This document shows positions 54,377-63,510 of a stretch of DNA of 64,000 nucleotides, piece by piece. Both the position numbers and the translations under genes were made by a program. Position 1 is the first letter of the stretch, and every line of letters begins with the position of its first letter. Location: NCBI GenBank assembly GCA_016712715.1, contig JADJQM010000002.1, positions 434,001 to 498,000 on the forward strand. The letters are read 5' to 3'. A model generated the notes under the pieces. That model was given only the letters and a program-made list of their open reading frames with translations, was not told where the DNA came from and searched no databases. The stretch is from Rhodospirillaceae bacterium (GTDB lineage: Bacteria; Pseudomonadota; Alphaproteobacteria; Dongiales; Dongiaceae).

Positions 54377-55061
54377 AATCGTCCTCGATACCGAAACCAC
54401 CGGCTTTGATCCGGTGACCGGCGACCGCCTGGCTGAAATCGGCTGCATCGAGCTCGAGAATCACATTCCGACGGGCCGCAACTTCCACCGTTACATCAAC
54501 CCGGAACGCGAGATGCCGGATGCGGCCTTCCGCATCCACGGCCTTTCCACCGCCTTCCTCGCCGACAAGCCGACATTCGCCACTGTGGCCGATGAGTTCC
54601 TGGCCTTCGTCGCCGAGGATCCGCTGGTCATCCACAATGCCGAATTCGACATGAAGTTCATCAACTATGAACTCGAGAAGTCCGGCAAGCGCGCGATCCC
54701 GTTCCAGCGGGCCATTGATACGGTCAAGATGGCGCGCACGAAGTTTCCGGGCTCACCGGCGTCGCTGGATGCGCTGTGCAAGCGCTTCAACATCGACAAT
54801 TCGAACCGCACCCTCCATGGCGCCTTGCTGGATGCGCAGCTCCTGGCCGATGTCTATCTGGAACTGCTGGGCGGACGCCAGACCGGTCTGACGCTCGCCA
54901 CCGACGATGCCGGCACCAGCGACATGAATTTCGCCAGGCGCGCCGGACCTGCCTCAAGCCGCCCGGTACGCGAGCCGCGCCTGTTCGCCCCCACCCCGGA
55001 AGAACTCGAAGCCCATGCGGCGTTCATTGCGAAATTGAAAGACCCGGTCTGGCTGCAGTAG
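54369..55061 (+). CDS. dnaQ: DNA polymerase III epsilon subunit
   Basis: 230 residues from ATG 54369. DEDDh exonuclease: Exo I VLDTETTGFD (Asp7, Glu9), Exo II HNAEFDMKFINYEL, Exo III HGALLDAQLLADVYLEL. The C-terminal segment after 185 (PVREPRLFAPTPEELEAHAAFIAKL) is the tail that binds the alpha subunit. Provides proofreading in the replisome. Confidence 0.96.
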   Translation: MREIVLDTETTGFDPVTGDRLAEIGCIELENHIPTGRNFHRYINPEREMPDAAFRIHGLSTAFLADKPTFATVADEFLAFVAEDPLVIHNAEFDMKFINYELEKSGKRAIPFQRAIDTVKMARTKFPGSPASLDALCKRFNIDNSNRTLHGALLDAQLLADVYLELLGGRQTGLTLATDDAGTSDMNFARRAGPASSRPVREPRLFAPTPEELEAHAAFIAKLKDPVWLQ

Positions 55062-55066
55062 CGGCA

Positions 55067-55119
55067 CCCCTCACCCCAACCCCTCGCCCCGCTTGCGGGG
55101 AGAGGGCCGGGGTGAGGGG
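55067..55119. repeat. GC-rich palindromic interspersed element, copy 3
   Basis: CCCCTCACCCCAACCCCTCG, a CCCCGC-TT-GCGGGG hairpin, then GAGGGCCGGGGTGAGGGG: a single long imperfect palindrome of 53 bp between the convergent dnaQ and glyoxalase-like genes. Likely terminates transcription from both sides. Confidence 0.9.
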
Positions 55120-55133
55120 TCCTTAGACGCGCC

Positions 55134-55526
55134 TCACCCCTTCCACGGATCATAGGTCCCGAACGACCAGAGATGTCCGCCGGCATCGCGGGCCGAATAT
55201 TCGCGCGCACCATAGCTGGTGTCGGCCAACGGGCGGACGATCTCCGCACCCGCCGCCTTGGCGCGGGCGTAATGCGCATCGATATCGGGGACGCACATAT
55301 AGATCCCCATGCGTTCGGTCGACCAGGGATTGGCAGGGTCGGGCTTGCCGGTCGAGCCGAACATGATCATGGCATTGCCGAATTTCATCTCGGCATGCGC
55401 AATGCCGCCATCGGGGGCTTTGTGAACGGCATGCTCTGCGAAACCGAAGGCCTTTTGCAGCCAGGCCACGGCGGCAGGTGCATCGTCGTATTTGAGGGCG
55501 GGGAAAATCGTGGCTGTGTCGCTCAT
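55134..55526 (-). CDS. VOC/glyoxalase-fold protein
   Basis: 130 residues from ATG 55526 with GGAGG just upstream. ALKYDDAPAAVAWLQKAFGF, HAEMKFGNAMIMFGS and the end REYSARDAGGHLWSFGTYDP are the PhnB-like/VOC pattern: two paired beta-alpha-beta-beta-beta modules. Function unknown; relatives are metal enzymes or small-molecule resistance proteins. Confidence 0.88.
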   Translation of the reverse strand: MSDTATIFPALKYDDAPAAVAWLQKAFGFAEHAVHKAPDGGIAHAEMKFGNAMIMFGSTGKPDPANPWSTERMGIYMCVPDIDAHYARAKAAGAEIVRPLADTSYGAREYSARDAGGHLWSFGTYDPWKG

Positions 55527-55600
55527 GTCGTCCTCCAAAGCGTGTTTGATGACACACTCTAGGACGAGGCCCGAAACCCGGTCTTGGATAAATTTTCCGA

Positions 55601-56458
55601 TTAAATGCCGTGTTCGGCGAGATAGGCGCCCGGCGCCATCCCGGCGAAGTCGCGGAAGTCACGGTTGAAATGCGCCTGGTCGTAATAGCCGCAGCGGTCG
55701 GCGAGTTCGGCAAGACTGGGTCGGCCCCCGCCTTTCGATACTGGCCGTTGCAGATGCGCCAGCATCCGGTTGAAGCGATAGATGCGCCCGATCGTCTTGG
55801 GCGGCAAGCCGATCTGCTCGTGAAAGCGGTTGATGAGGCGCTTGCGGCTGATGGAGAGATCCTCGGCGAGCCTCCCGATGGCGACCTTGCCATGGCTGCG
55901 CTGCAATTGCTGGAGCGCCCAGGCGATGTCATTCGCCATCGGCACGCGGTCCATGATGCGCGCGAGCAGGAAGCTGTCTAGCATGTCGAAGCGCCGGCGC
56001 CAATCATCGGCATGGCGCAGTTGATCGATGAGATCCGCGCCCGCCGCCCCCAGCAGATCCATGAGATCAAGCGTGCGATTGGCGATCTCATGCATCGGCA
56101 ATCCGAGCAGGCGATAGGCGCCAAGCGGTGTCAGATTGAGCTGCAGGCAGGCGGCGTCACCACCCGACAACGTGTCGGCCGATTGATCATGCAACCCGGC
56201 GATGAAGGAATCGAACGGCCGCAGGGCGCCGCTATCGGTGCGTGGCGATCCCACTTCCCAGCCGGGCCCGAAATTGAGGATGACCGGCACCATGATGACC
56301 GGCATCTGCCGGCGGAAGACCGGCAGCGGCGCCGCCTCGACCCAGCCCTGATACTCGCCGACGACCATGTTCTGAAGGCGTGGGTCAGGCGGCGCAAAAA
56401 ATGCCTCCCACCGCGCCTGGTGGGTTTCGCCGGAAAGCCTGCGGAGAGTCCCGCTCAC
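55601..56458 (-). CDS. AraC-family transcriptional regulator
   Basis: 285 residues from a GTG that overlaps the lutC stop (GTGA). The N-terminal ligand region (1-180) lacks a recognisable signature; the C-terminal AraC domain has IGRLAEDLSISRKRLINRFHEQIGLPPKTIGRIYRFNRML and LAELADRCGYYDQAHFNRDFRDFAG. Overlap with lutC implies cotranscription with lutABC, so it may regulate lactate use, though LutR is usually a GntR protein. Confidence 0.88.
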   Translation of the reverse strand: MSGTLRRLSGETHQARWEAFFAPPDPRLQNMVVGEYQGWVEAAPLPVFRRQMPVIMVPVILNFGPGWEVGSPRTDSGALRPFDSFIAGLHDQSADTLSGGDAACLQLNLTPLGAYRLLGLPMHEIANRTLDLMDLLGAAGADLIDQLRHADDWRRRFDMLDSFLLARIMDRVPMANDIAWALQQLQRSHGKVAIGRLAEDLSISRKRLINRFHEQIGLPPKTIGRIYRFNRMLAHLQRPVSKGGGRPSLAELADRCGYYDQAHFNRDFRDFAGMAPGAYLAEHGI

Positions 56459-57129
56459 AATTCCCCGTCGACGACGATGACGTGGAGCTTCTTGGGCCCA
56501 TGGGCGCCCATCAGGAGGATCTTGCCGATATCGGCACTGCGCGAGGGACCGGTCACGAAATTGACCGTGCGCGGCAGGGCGCCATCGGGGCCGCGTTTGA
56601 CGCGCGCCAGCGCATCCTCATAGGTGCCGACGATCTGGCTCTTGGCAATCACCACCACATGCTGGTCGGGCAGGAAATGAAGCGTGGTCGGCGTGCCTCC
56701 TGAGGATTGCAGCACCATGGTGCCGGTTTCCGCCACCGCCGCCACGGCAGGTGTCACACTGGTCGGGTCCTTGCCATGGGAGCGGTCGCTCGACGTTTTC
56801 ACCATCGGCGCCTTATCCCAGAACAGGCTGCTCACCCGCGCATCGGGCGAGAGGCGCACGCGGGCCTCGAAATTATTGTTGGCGAGATAGCGCGCGACAG
56901 CTGCCGGCACGTCGTCGCGGCTGGCCACCTCGTCCAACGTCGCCTTGGCATTGGCGAGCTGCGTCTTGAAGAGGCCGATGACATCGACGCCCGGCGCCGT
57001 GGCGCGCGCGGGGATGAGCGGCGTGGGTTTGCTGGGTGCCGGTTCGCCGTGGCGGCGATCCGCCTGCCGGCTGATGCCGGCGCGGATCGAGGCCAGCATG
57101 CGGTCGCGGCCGGTGCCGGATGTGCTCAT
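56455..57129 (-). CDS. lutC: Lactate utilisation protein C
   Basis: 224 residues from ATG 57129 with AGGGAG upstream. LUD domain: RVRLSPDARVSSLFWD, VTPAVAAVAETGTMVLQSSGG, LHFLPDQHVVVIAKSQIVGTYED, NFVTGPSRSADIG. Acts with LutA and LutB in L-lactate oxidation to pyruvate. Start overlaps the lutB stop (ATGA). Confidence 0.92.
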   Translation of the reverse strand: MSTSGTGRDRMLASIRAGISRQADRRHGEPAPSKPTPLIPARATAPGVDVIGLFKTQLANAKATLDEVASRDDVPAAVARYLANNNFEARVRLSPDARVSSLFWDKAPMVKTSSDRSHGKDPTSVTPAVAAVAETGTMVLQSSGGTPTTLHFLPDQHVVVIAKSQIVGTYEDALARVKRGPDGALPRTVNFVTGPSRSADIGKILLMGAHGPKKLHVIVVDGEL

Positions 57130-58553
57130 GACCGCGCTCCCTTTTTGGCTTTCCATTGTTCATGAAAGGTGCGGCCCTGGCTGGCCGGGAGATCGCGGTG
57201 CTTGGTCCAGCCGGAGGCGAGCGGCGCCGAGCTCAAGCGCCCCTGCTGGCCGGCGAGATTGAACAGCGCGCGGGCTCCGATCCGCGTCACCAGGCGATAG
57301 AGCAAAGGCCGCTTCGCCATGAAGGCCCAGAACCACAGGCCGGAGCGTTCCGTCTGCGGCGTGATGGCGCGTGAGAACTCCCGTTCGCGCCAGTTGCGCA
57401 ACAATTTGGGGATCGGGATGCGCACCGGGCAAACCGATTCACAGCGACCGCAGAGGGTCGAGGCATTGGGAGCGGTTTCGCGTTCTCGACACCCACCAGC
57501 ATGGGGGTCAGCAGCGAGCCGATCGGCCCCGAATAGACCCAGCCATAGGCGTGGCCGCCCACCGAATGATAGACCGGGCAATGATCGAGGCAGGCGCCGC
57601 AGCGGATACAGCGCAGCATCTCCTCAAGATCGGAGCCGAGATAGGCCGAGCGGCCATTGTCGATGAGCACGACATGGAACTCCTCCGGCCCGTCGAGATC
57701 GGTCGGCCGCCGCGGGCCGCTGGAGAAGGTCGTGTAGACCGACTGCTCCTGGCCGGTGGCGGAGCGCGCCAGAATCCGCAGCAGGGTCATCGCATCCTTG
57801 AGGCTTGGCACCACCTTCTCGATCGAGGCCAGCACGATATGGATGCGCGGCAGGGTTTGCGTCAGATCACCATTGCCCTCATTGGTGACGATGGTGGTGG
57901 CGCCTTCATCGGCGATGAGGAAATTGGCACCCGTGATGCCGACATCGGCCTTGAGGAAGCCGGCGCGCAGCTTTTCGCGCGCTTCCGCCATCAGGCTTGC
58001 CGGATCCTCGAGATTGCGTGCGGGATCGAGATCGGTATGCGCTTCGCGGAAGGTTTCCTCGACCTGGGCCTGGGTGACGTGGAGGGCCGGGCCGATGATG
58101 GCTGGGCGTCTCGCCGCGCAGTTGAATGATATATTCGCCAAGATCCGTTTCGACCGGTTCGATGCCGTTGGCAAAGAGGAAATCGTTGATACCGATCTCC
58201 TCGCCGATCATCGTCTTGCCCTTGGTGACGGTCCTGGCGTTCACCGACCGGCAGATTTCCAAGACCTTGGCGCGGGCAGATTCACCGTCCGGGCACCAAT
58301 GCACCTTGCCGCCGCGATCGATCACCGATTGCTCGAATTGCAGCAGGTAATGATCGAGATTGGCGATGATGTGGTTCTTGAGATCGCGGCCGATATCGCG
58401 CAGCGTCTCGAATTCCGGCATCTTGGCCACGGTGTTGAGCCGCGTCTGGATCGAATGCGAGCGCGCGATGCCGAGCGCTTCCTGCAGCGGCTTGTCCTGC
58501 AAGGCGCCGGTGGCATTTTCCTTGAAGGCATTGCTGGTGGGGACAAAGGTCAT
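57126..58553 (-). pseudogene. lutB: Lactate utilisation protein B with two apparent frameshifts
   Basis: Corrected length about 475 residues, normal for LutB. Frame 1 (ATG 58553) runs from MTFVPTSNAFKENA to EYIIQLRGETPSH; frame 2 resumes at IIGPALHVTQAQVEETFREA and carries LUD wording and the first 4Fe-4S motif CIRCGACLDHCPVY to VGVEN; frame 3 resumes with TAPNASTLCGRCESVCPV, the second 4Fe-4S motif. Breaks are near 58095-58104 (two bases missing, PSHII expected) and near 57475-57484 (one base missing). All conserved motifs survive, so either sequencing errors or very recent inactivation. Overlaps lutA and lutC by ATGA. Confidence 0.88.
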
Positions 58554-59365
58554 CGGCTGCGCTCCTCGCCGATGGCCGGTTCGCCAATCGCCGGTTCCTG
58601 GGTCATGCCGGCCAGCACTTCGGCGACATGGCGCACTTGCACATGGCTGCCGTCGCGCTTCATCTTGCCGGCAAGGTTCATGAGGCAGCCGAGATCGCCT
58701 GCGAGCAGCAGATCGGCGCCGGTCGCATCGATGGTCTCGACCTTGCGCGCCGCCATGGAATTGGAGACGTCGGGAAATTTGATGCAGAAGGTGCCACCGA
58801 AGCCGCAGCAGGCATCGGTCTCCTCCATCTCGGTCAAGGTGAGGCCCGTGACCTTTTTCAGGAGATCGCGCGGTGCCGCCTTCACCTTCATCTCGCGCAA
58901 GGATGAGCAGGAATCGTGATAGGTGCAATTGGCCGCGAGCGCCGCGCCGAAATCGGTCTTGCCGCATTGCTCGGCCAGGAACTGGGTGAGCTCATAGGTG
59001 CGCGCGGCAAGTTTTTCGGCCCGTGGGCCCCATTGCGCATCGTCGCCCAGCAATTGTGGGTAATGATGCTTGATCATGCCGCCGCAGGAGCCGCTTGGCG
59101 CCACGATGAAGTCAAACCCCTCAAAGGCCGCGATGGTCTGCTTGGCGATATCGACCGCCGTCCTGCGGTCGCCCGAATTATAGGCGGGCTGCCCGCAGCA
59201 GGTCTGGGACGGGGGCACGCTGACCCGGCAGCCGGCCTCCTCCAGCAGTTTCACCGCCGCGAAGCCGACGCTGGGGCGGAAGAGGTCAACGAGGCAGGTC
59301 ACAAAAAGGGCGACATTGGCGCCCGTCCTAAATACTGGCTGGGCCGTTCCGGGCTGGCTGTTCAC
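58550..59365 (-). CDS. lutA: Lactate utilisation protein A
   Basis: 271 residues from a GTG start. Two cysteine-rich CCG domains: TCLVDLFRP and QTCCGQPAYNSG (Cys56-Cys57) in the first; HDSCSSLRE and DACCGFGGTF in the second. Binds an iron-sulphur cluster and forms the L-lactate dehydrogenase complex with LutB/LutC. Only 6 bp after mltA on the same strand, so probably cotranscribed with it. The C-terminus has a small tandem repeat EPAIGEPAIGEE. Confidence 0.92.
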   Translation of the reverse strand: MNSQPGTAQPVFRTGANVALFVTCLVDLFRPSVGFAAVKLLEEAGCRVSVPPSQTCCGQPAYNSGDRRTAVDIAKQTIAAFEGFDFIVAPSGSCGGMIKHHYPQLLGDDAQWGPRAEKLAARTYELTQFLAEQCGKTDFGAALAANCTYHDSCSSLREMKVKAAPRDLLKKVTGLTLTEMEETDACCGFGGTFCIKFPDVSNSMAARKVETIDATGADLLLAGDLGCLMNLAGKMKRDGSHVQVRHVAEVLAGMTQEPAIGEPAIGEERSR

Positions 59366-59371
59366 GCGTAC

Positions 59372-60553
59372 TCACTTCAGGCTGCTGACGATGTCGACGA
59401 CGTCGAGAGTTTTGCGCGCTGCCGCGGTCACTGGCAAGAGCATGAACCAGTTGCCGGGATTCTTCATGCTGCCGGCAAAGGTGAGCGCCGCCTCGCCGCT
59501 GCCCCAGAAGAAGTCGCCGCGCACCGGCCCCTTGATGGCAGTCCCCACATCCTGGGCCATCATCAGGCGGCGCAAGGGCGAGCCCTTCTTGGCGGCGCCA
59601 TGATCAATCGGCCAGGAGGTATCCAGCCAGAGCGGCAGCCCCATCGGCACGAAGGCGGGGTCGACGGCCAGACTGCGCCCGGCGGTGAGTGTCACACCCA
59701 TGGCCCCGACCGGCCCGTTTTCCTTGACCTCGCGGAAGAAGATGAAGCGCGGATTGCGGTTCATCATGGCCTGCGCCTTGTCCGGATTGGCGCGCAGCCA
59801 GGTACGGATGGTCTGCATCGAGGCCGATTTCCGGTCGATGATCCCTTCCTCGATCATGATCTTGCCGATGGCGACAAAGGCCTGCCCGTTATTGCCGGCA
59901 TAGCCGACGCGCATTTCCGTCCCGTCGGTCACCTTGACGATGCCGGAGCCCTGGATCTGCAGGAAGAAGGCGTCAACCGGGTCCTTCAGCCAGAGGAATT
60001 CAAGGCCCTGGCCGCGCAAGGCGCCCGCCTCGATCTCGGCCCGCGTCAATTTGGTCGGTGTCTTCGGCGCGCGGTAGAGCGGGTACATGTGGAGCGAATC
60101 GGGCTGGCGCGCGGCCTCGATCTCCGCCTCGTAATAACCGGTGAAAAGTCCCGATTTGCCGCGGATATCCACTGCCGTGAAGGGCACGAACCAGCGTTCG
60201 AAAAAAGCCCGGGCCAGGGCCGGGTCGTTGCGGCCCTTCAGTTCGGCGGCGGCCGCGCAGGGCGCCTGCCAATCGCCGGCAAGCCCGGCCAGCCCCTTGG
60301 GACCGATCGGTTCCTCCGCCGGCTTCTTGAGGATCACCTTGCAGGAATTGAGCAGCGCCGGCAGCGCTTCCTCGAGCCGGTCATCGCCCCAGCCGGGCAG
60401 CATGGAATAGGAACTGGGACTGACCTTGAGGCCGGGCGGCGATTCCGGGGGCGTACAGGCCACCAGCAGCGTGGCAAGGCCGAGGAGGCAAGCGCCTGCC
60501 ATCAACCATGAACCCGCGCCATTGCCTGGAACGCTGCCCGATTTGCCCTGCAT
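59372..60553 (-). CDS. mltA: Membrane-bound lytic murein transglycosylase A
   Basis: 393 residues from ATG 60553. Lipoprotein signal ending LLVAC with Cys33 as lipidation site. MltA domain and 3D domain: LFTGYYEAEIEAARQ, LKDPVDAFFLQIQGSG, GYAGNNGQAFVAIGK, and the catalytic Asp region RRLMMAQDVGTAIKGPVRGDFFWG. Cleaves peptidoglycan glycan strands at the outer membrane. Follows the Tim44-like gene by 38 bp as in other alphaproteobacteria. Confidence 0.95.
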   Translation of the reverse strand: MQGKSGSVPGNGAGSWLMAGACLLGLATLLVACTPPESPPGLKVSPSSYSMLPGWGDDRLEEALPALLNSCKVILKKPAEEPIGPKGLAGLAGDWQAPCAAAAELKGRNDPALARAFFERWFVPFTAVDIRGKSGLFTGYYEAEIEAARQPDSLHMYPLYRAPKTPTKLTRAEIEAGALRGQGLEFLWLKDPVDAFFLQIQGSGIVKVTDGTEMRVGYAGNNGQAFVAIGKIMIEEGIIDRKSASMQTIRTWLRANPDKAQAMMNRNPRFIFFREVKENGPVGAMGVTLTAGRSLAVDPAFVPMGLPLWLDTSWPIDHGAAKKGSPLRRLMMAQDVGTAIKGPVRGDFFWGSGEAALTFAGSMKNPGNWFMLLPVTAAARKTLDVVDIVSSLK

Positions 60554-60591
60554 CCCCGTCAGCTTCCCCCGAAGCGCTAGCGTTCCGCCGT

Positions 60592-61374
60592 TTATTGTGG
60601 CGTTTCGGTTGCCACCAACTGCCAATTGGGATCTCGCGACGTGGTGTCGCGCGCGAAAGTCCAGATATCGATCAGGACATCGACATGGGTCGGATCGCCC
60701 TCGATCACGGTACCGCCGGCATCCTCGGTGATGCTGATCTGCTCGCTGACGAATTTGACCGTCACGCGCGCTTCCTTGCCGGCCATTTCCGCGCCGGTGA
60801 TCTGCGCCTGCGTAATGCCGATCAGCGTGGTCTTGAGGCGGTGGCCAAGCCGGTTCCGTTCGGCGATCGCCGCGGCGAAATTGTCGTAGACGCTGCGCGC
60901 CAGCAAGGCCTGGAGCGCCTTGACCTCGCCCGCGGCAAAGGCCTGGACGATCATGTCGAAGGCGATTTTGGCACCGCCGACGAACTCCGGCGCGTCGAAG
61001 GTGGGATCGGCCTTGGTGATGGCGGCAATGCCGTCGCGGACAGCTTCCGGCCCGCGGCTGATCTCGCCCTCGATCTGGCGGCGATCACGCGGCGTGAGGC
61101 CACCGCGCTGACCCGTGTCGCGCGCCGCCGCCGCAGGTTCCGGCTGCGCGTCGGGCTCATTCCGCACCACCGTCGGTCGACGGCTGCCGATCTGGATGGG
61201 CGCCTCGGGCTCGTCGCGCCCAGCCTGACGGCGGGCGCCAAGATCCTTGGGATCGGGCCGGGCAAAGGGGTCGATGCGGGGCTCATTGCCGGTGCGTCGA
61301 CCGAGCACGGTATAGAGCTTCCAACCCAGAACCACGGCGACAATGGCGAAAAAGACGATATCGAGATGTTGCAA
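60592..61374 (-). CDS. Tim44/TimA-like protein
   Basis: About 260 residues from a TTG start at 61374 (AAGGAT eight bases upstream; no in-frame ATG fits). N-terminal membrane helix IVFFAIVAVVLGWKLYTVLG, a Pro/Arg/Gln-rich linker, then the Tim44-like domain from about 120 (FDAPEFVGGAKIAFDMIVQAFAAGEVKALQ onward). Homologue of mitochondrial Tim44 C-terminal domain; bacterial TimA is a membrane-associated protein, function not settled. The start choice is the main uncertainty. Confidence 0.88.
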   Translation of the reverse strand: MQHLDIVFFAIVAVVLGWKLYTVLGRRTGNEPRIDPFARPDPKDLGARRQAGRDEPEAPIQIGSRRPTVVRNEPDAQPEPAAAARDTGQRGGLTPRDRRQIEGEISRGPEAVRDGIAAITKADPTFDAPEFVGGAKIAFDMIVQAFAAGEVKALQALLARSVYDNFAAAIAERNRLGHRLKTTLIGITQAQITGAEMAGKEARVTVKFVSEQISITEDAGGTVIEGDPTHVDVLIDIWTFARDTTSRDPNWQLVATETPQ

Positions 61375-61749
61375 GAACGGTAATCCTTGTCGATACAAAG
61401 GCGGCATCTTGCGTAACCGGCGCGCGGCTACCAAGTTTGTGGCACCAATTTCTGCGTCACCAACTCTCCCGCTACAACAAGGGCGCCCCGATTTGGTTCG
61501 CCCGCCAGCCGATTTCGACCATATGGGCGATTTCGACCATTCTTCGGCAGGCTCGCTGGACCGGGACACGGCCTTGGGCTAAAGCGTTGATCCGGCATTC
61601 TACATAGGAAGTCGGCCCAGTGACAGCAAGTCGGCATTGCTTCCCGACTGCGGACGGGGCCGCAGGGAAAAATTGACCCAATTCACGCCATTCTTCACGG
61701 CAAGGCGCTGCTTTCACAGCGATTTTGCCCATTACAGCGGCCGACGGCC
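61375..61749. other. Divergent intergenic region between Tim44-like and fxsA genes
   Basis: 375 bp with no supportable gene. Presumably contains the promoters for both divergent units. secB, which often neighbours fxsA in alphaproteobacteria, is not in it. Confidence 0.6.
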
Positions 61750-62259
61750 ATGATTCGGCTGCTGGTTGGCCTGATCGTGGCCCTGCCCTTCCTGGAAATC
61801 GCCGGATTTGTCGTTATCGGCGGGCGGATCGGCCTCGGCCTCACCTTGTTATGGCTGCTGGCGGCTGGAATGCTCGGCATGGCCCTGATCCGTCATGGCG
61901 GGCTCAATGCCCTGACCAAACTGCAATCCGCCCTCAATGAACAGCGTGAACCGGGCCATAGCCTGATCGACGGTGCCGTGATGGTGACCGCCGGCCTGCT
62001 GCTGATCGTGCCCGGATTCGTCAGCGACCTCCTTGCCCTCATCCTGGTGCTGCCGGTGACGCGCAACTTCCTGCTGCGCCATGCCGCAAGCCATTTCGAG
62101 ACGCGCATCTATCGCAGTGGCGGCGCTCATGGCAGCACCCGGACCAGTCATACCGTTATCGAGGGCGAATTCGAGATCATCGAACCGGAGGATGCGACCT
62201 CTTCTCCGCCCAGGGACAAAACAACGCGCCATCTTGAAAGACCCGAAGACGCATCATGA
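61750..62259 (+). CDS. fxsA: FxsA-family membrane protein
   Basis: 169 residues. Four hydrophobic segments: LLVGLIVALPFLEIAGFVVIG, LTLLWLLAAGMLGMALI, GAVMVTAGLLLIVPGFVSD (the FxsA hallmark) and LALILVLPVTRNFLL; basic-acidic cytoplasmic tail. Inner-membrane protein; in E. coli it suppresses F-plasmid exclusion of phage T7. Overlaps the next gene by ATGA. Confidence 0.93.
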   Translation: MIRLLVGLIVALPFLEIAGFVVIGGRIGLGLTLLWLLAAGMLGMALIRHGGLNALTKLQSALNEQREPGHSLIDGAVMVTAGLLLIVPGFVSDLLALILVLPVTRNFLLRHAASHFETRIYRSGGAHGSTRTSHTVIEGEFEIIEPEDATSSPPRDKTTRHLERPEDAS

Positions 62260-62813
62260 TCCTCATCCGCCACGGCCAATCCGAGTTCAATGCGCATCAC
62301 GACCGCACCGGGCGCGACCCCGGCATTCCCGACCCCAGATTGACCGAGCTTGGCCGCCGGCAGGTCGCTGCATCGGCCGAAGCGCTCAAGCGCCACAGCC
62401 ATCCGATCCGCCGCCTCCTCGCCAGCCCCTACACGCGCGCCATTGAAACGGCGGAGATCGTCGCCCGCGTGCTCGACCTGCCCATTGAAATCGAACACAG
62501 CGTACACGAGCATGCCCATTACCATTGCGACATCGGGACACCACGCAGCCGGCTCGCCGAACGCTGGCCGGCGCTCTCCTTCGACCATATCGAGGAAACC
62601 TGGTGGCCCAATCTCGACGAGACCCGCGACCAGGTCGAACAGCGCTGCCAGGCTTTCCACCGCCGTGCCGCAGCGTTGGCCGATTGGCAGCATGTCGCCG
62701 TGGTCAGCCATTGGGGCTTCATCCTGCAACTGACCGGCCATTCCGCCGCCAATGCCGAACTGGTGCCGTTCGATCCGACAAGGGAGCGGCGGGTGAAGTT
62801 GGGCGTGAAATAG
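62256..62813 (+). CDS. Histidine phosphatase family protein (phosphoglycerate-mutase-like)
   Basis: 185 residues. RHG motif at 5-7 (LIRHGQSEFNAH), LTELGRRQVAASAEAL, SPYTRAIETAEIVA, and second catalytic His in VVSHWGFILQL. The substrate is unknown; too short and too divergent for glycolytic phosphoglycerate mutase. Translationally coupled to fxsA. Confidence 0.9.
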   Translation: MILIRHGQSEFNAHHDRTGRDPGIPDPRLTELGRRQVAASAEALKRHSHPIRRLLASPYTRAIETAEIVARVLDLPIEIEHSVHEHAHYHCDIGTPRSRLAERWPALSFDHIEETWWPNLDETRDQVEQRCQAFHRRAAALADWQHVAVVSHWGFILQLTGHSAANAELVPFDPTRERRVKLGVK

Positions 62814-62825
62814 TTCTTCGCAACA

Positions 62826-62964
62826 CCCCCTCACCCCAACCCCTCTCCCGCGAGTGGAGAGGGGCTTTTGCCACGCGCTTACACCAGAATCAGTCGACCA
62901 GATTGGGTATTGCCGGCAGATCTCATTCCCTCTCCCCTCGCGGGAGAGGGTCAGGGTGAGGGGG
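62826..62964. repeat. GC-rich palindromic interspersed element, copy 4
   Basis: CCCCTCACCCCAACCCCTCT with CCGCGAGTGGAGAGGGG at the left (62826-62864), and CCCTCTCCCCTCGCGGGAGA with GGGTCAGGGTGAGGGGG at the right (62927-62964); about 60 bp of unique sequence between. A two-part version of the element at 55067. Confidence 0.88.
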
Positions 62965-63003
62965 CCGTGCCAGCAAGCTCGTTGCCAATGGGAAACCCGG
63001 ACC

Positions 63004-63510
63004 ATGACTCTCCCCATCCTCACCACACCGCGCCTAACACTCCGACCGCTCGCGATGAGCGATGCGCCGGCGCTGCATCAATGGCTCTCCGATCCGCAGG
63101 TCATGCGTTATTGGTCAACCTTGCCGCATACCGAGATCGCGCAAACCGAAGCCTGGGTGCAAAGCAGCCTCGACGCCATGGCCAAGGGGGAGGCGCAGGA
63201 TTTCGCGGTGCTGCACGACGGCCGCGTCATCGGCCGCGTTGCGTTCTGGCAGGGCGACGAGATCGGTTTCCTGTTCGACCCCAAGGCCTGGGGCAAGGGT
63301 TTTGCCAGCGAAGCCCTGCGCGCCATCGCCGCTTATGGATTCGAGGTTCTCGGCTTTGACGAAATCCGCGCCGATGTCGATCCCGACAACGCCGCCAGCC
63401 TGCGGGTCCTGGAGCGCGTCGGATTCAAACGTACCGGCTTTGCGGAAAAGACCTTCGAGATTGGCGGCAAGTGGTTCGACAGCGTGTATCTGAGCCTGAA
63501 GCGGCCCTAG
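63004..63510 (+). CDS. GNAT acetyltransferase (RimJ/RimL family)
   Basis: 168 residues from ATG 63004. TPRLTLRPLAMSDAPALHQWLSDP, DGRVIGRVAFWQGDEIGFLF, AWGKGFASEALRAIAAYGFE (acetyl-CoA loop), ADVDPDNAASLRVLERVGF. Acts on a protein N-terminus or small amine; substrate unknown. Stop overlaps that of the convergent dehydrogenase. Confidence 0.9.
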   Translation: MTLPILTTPRLTLRPLAMSDAPALHQWLSDPQVMRYWSTLPHTEIAQTEAWVQSSLDAMAKGEAQDFAVLHDGRVIGRVAFWQGDEIGFLFDPKAWGKGFASEALRAIAAYGFEVLGFDEIRADVDPDNAASLRVLERVGFKRTGFAEKTFEIGGKWFDSVYLSLKRP

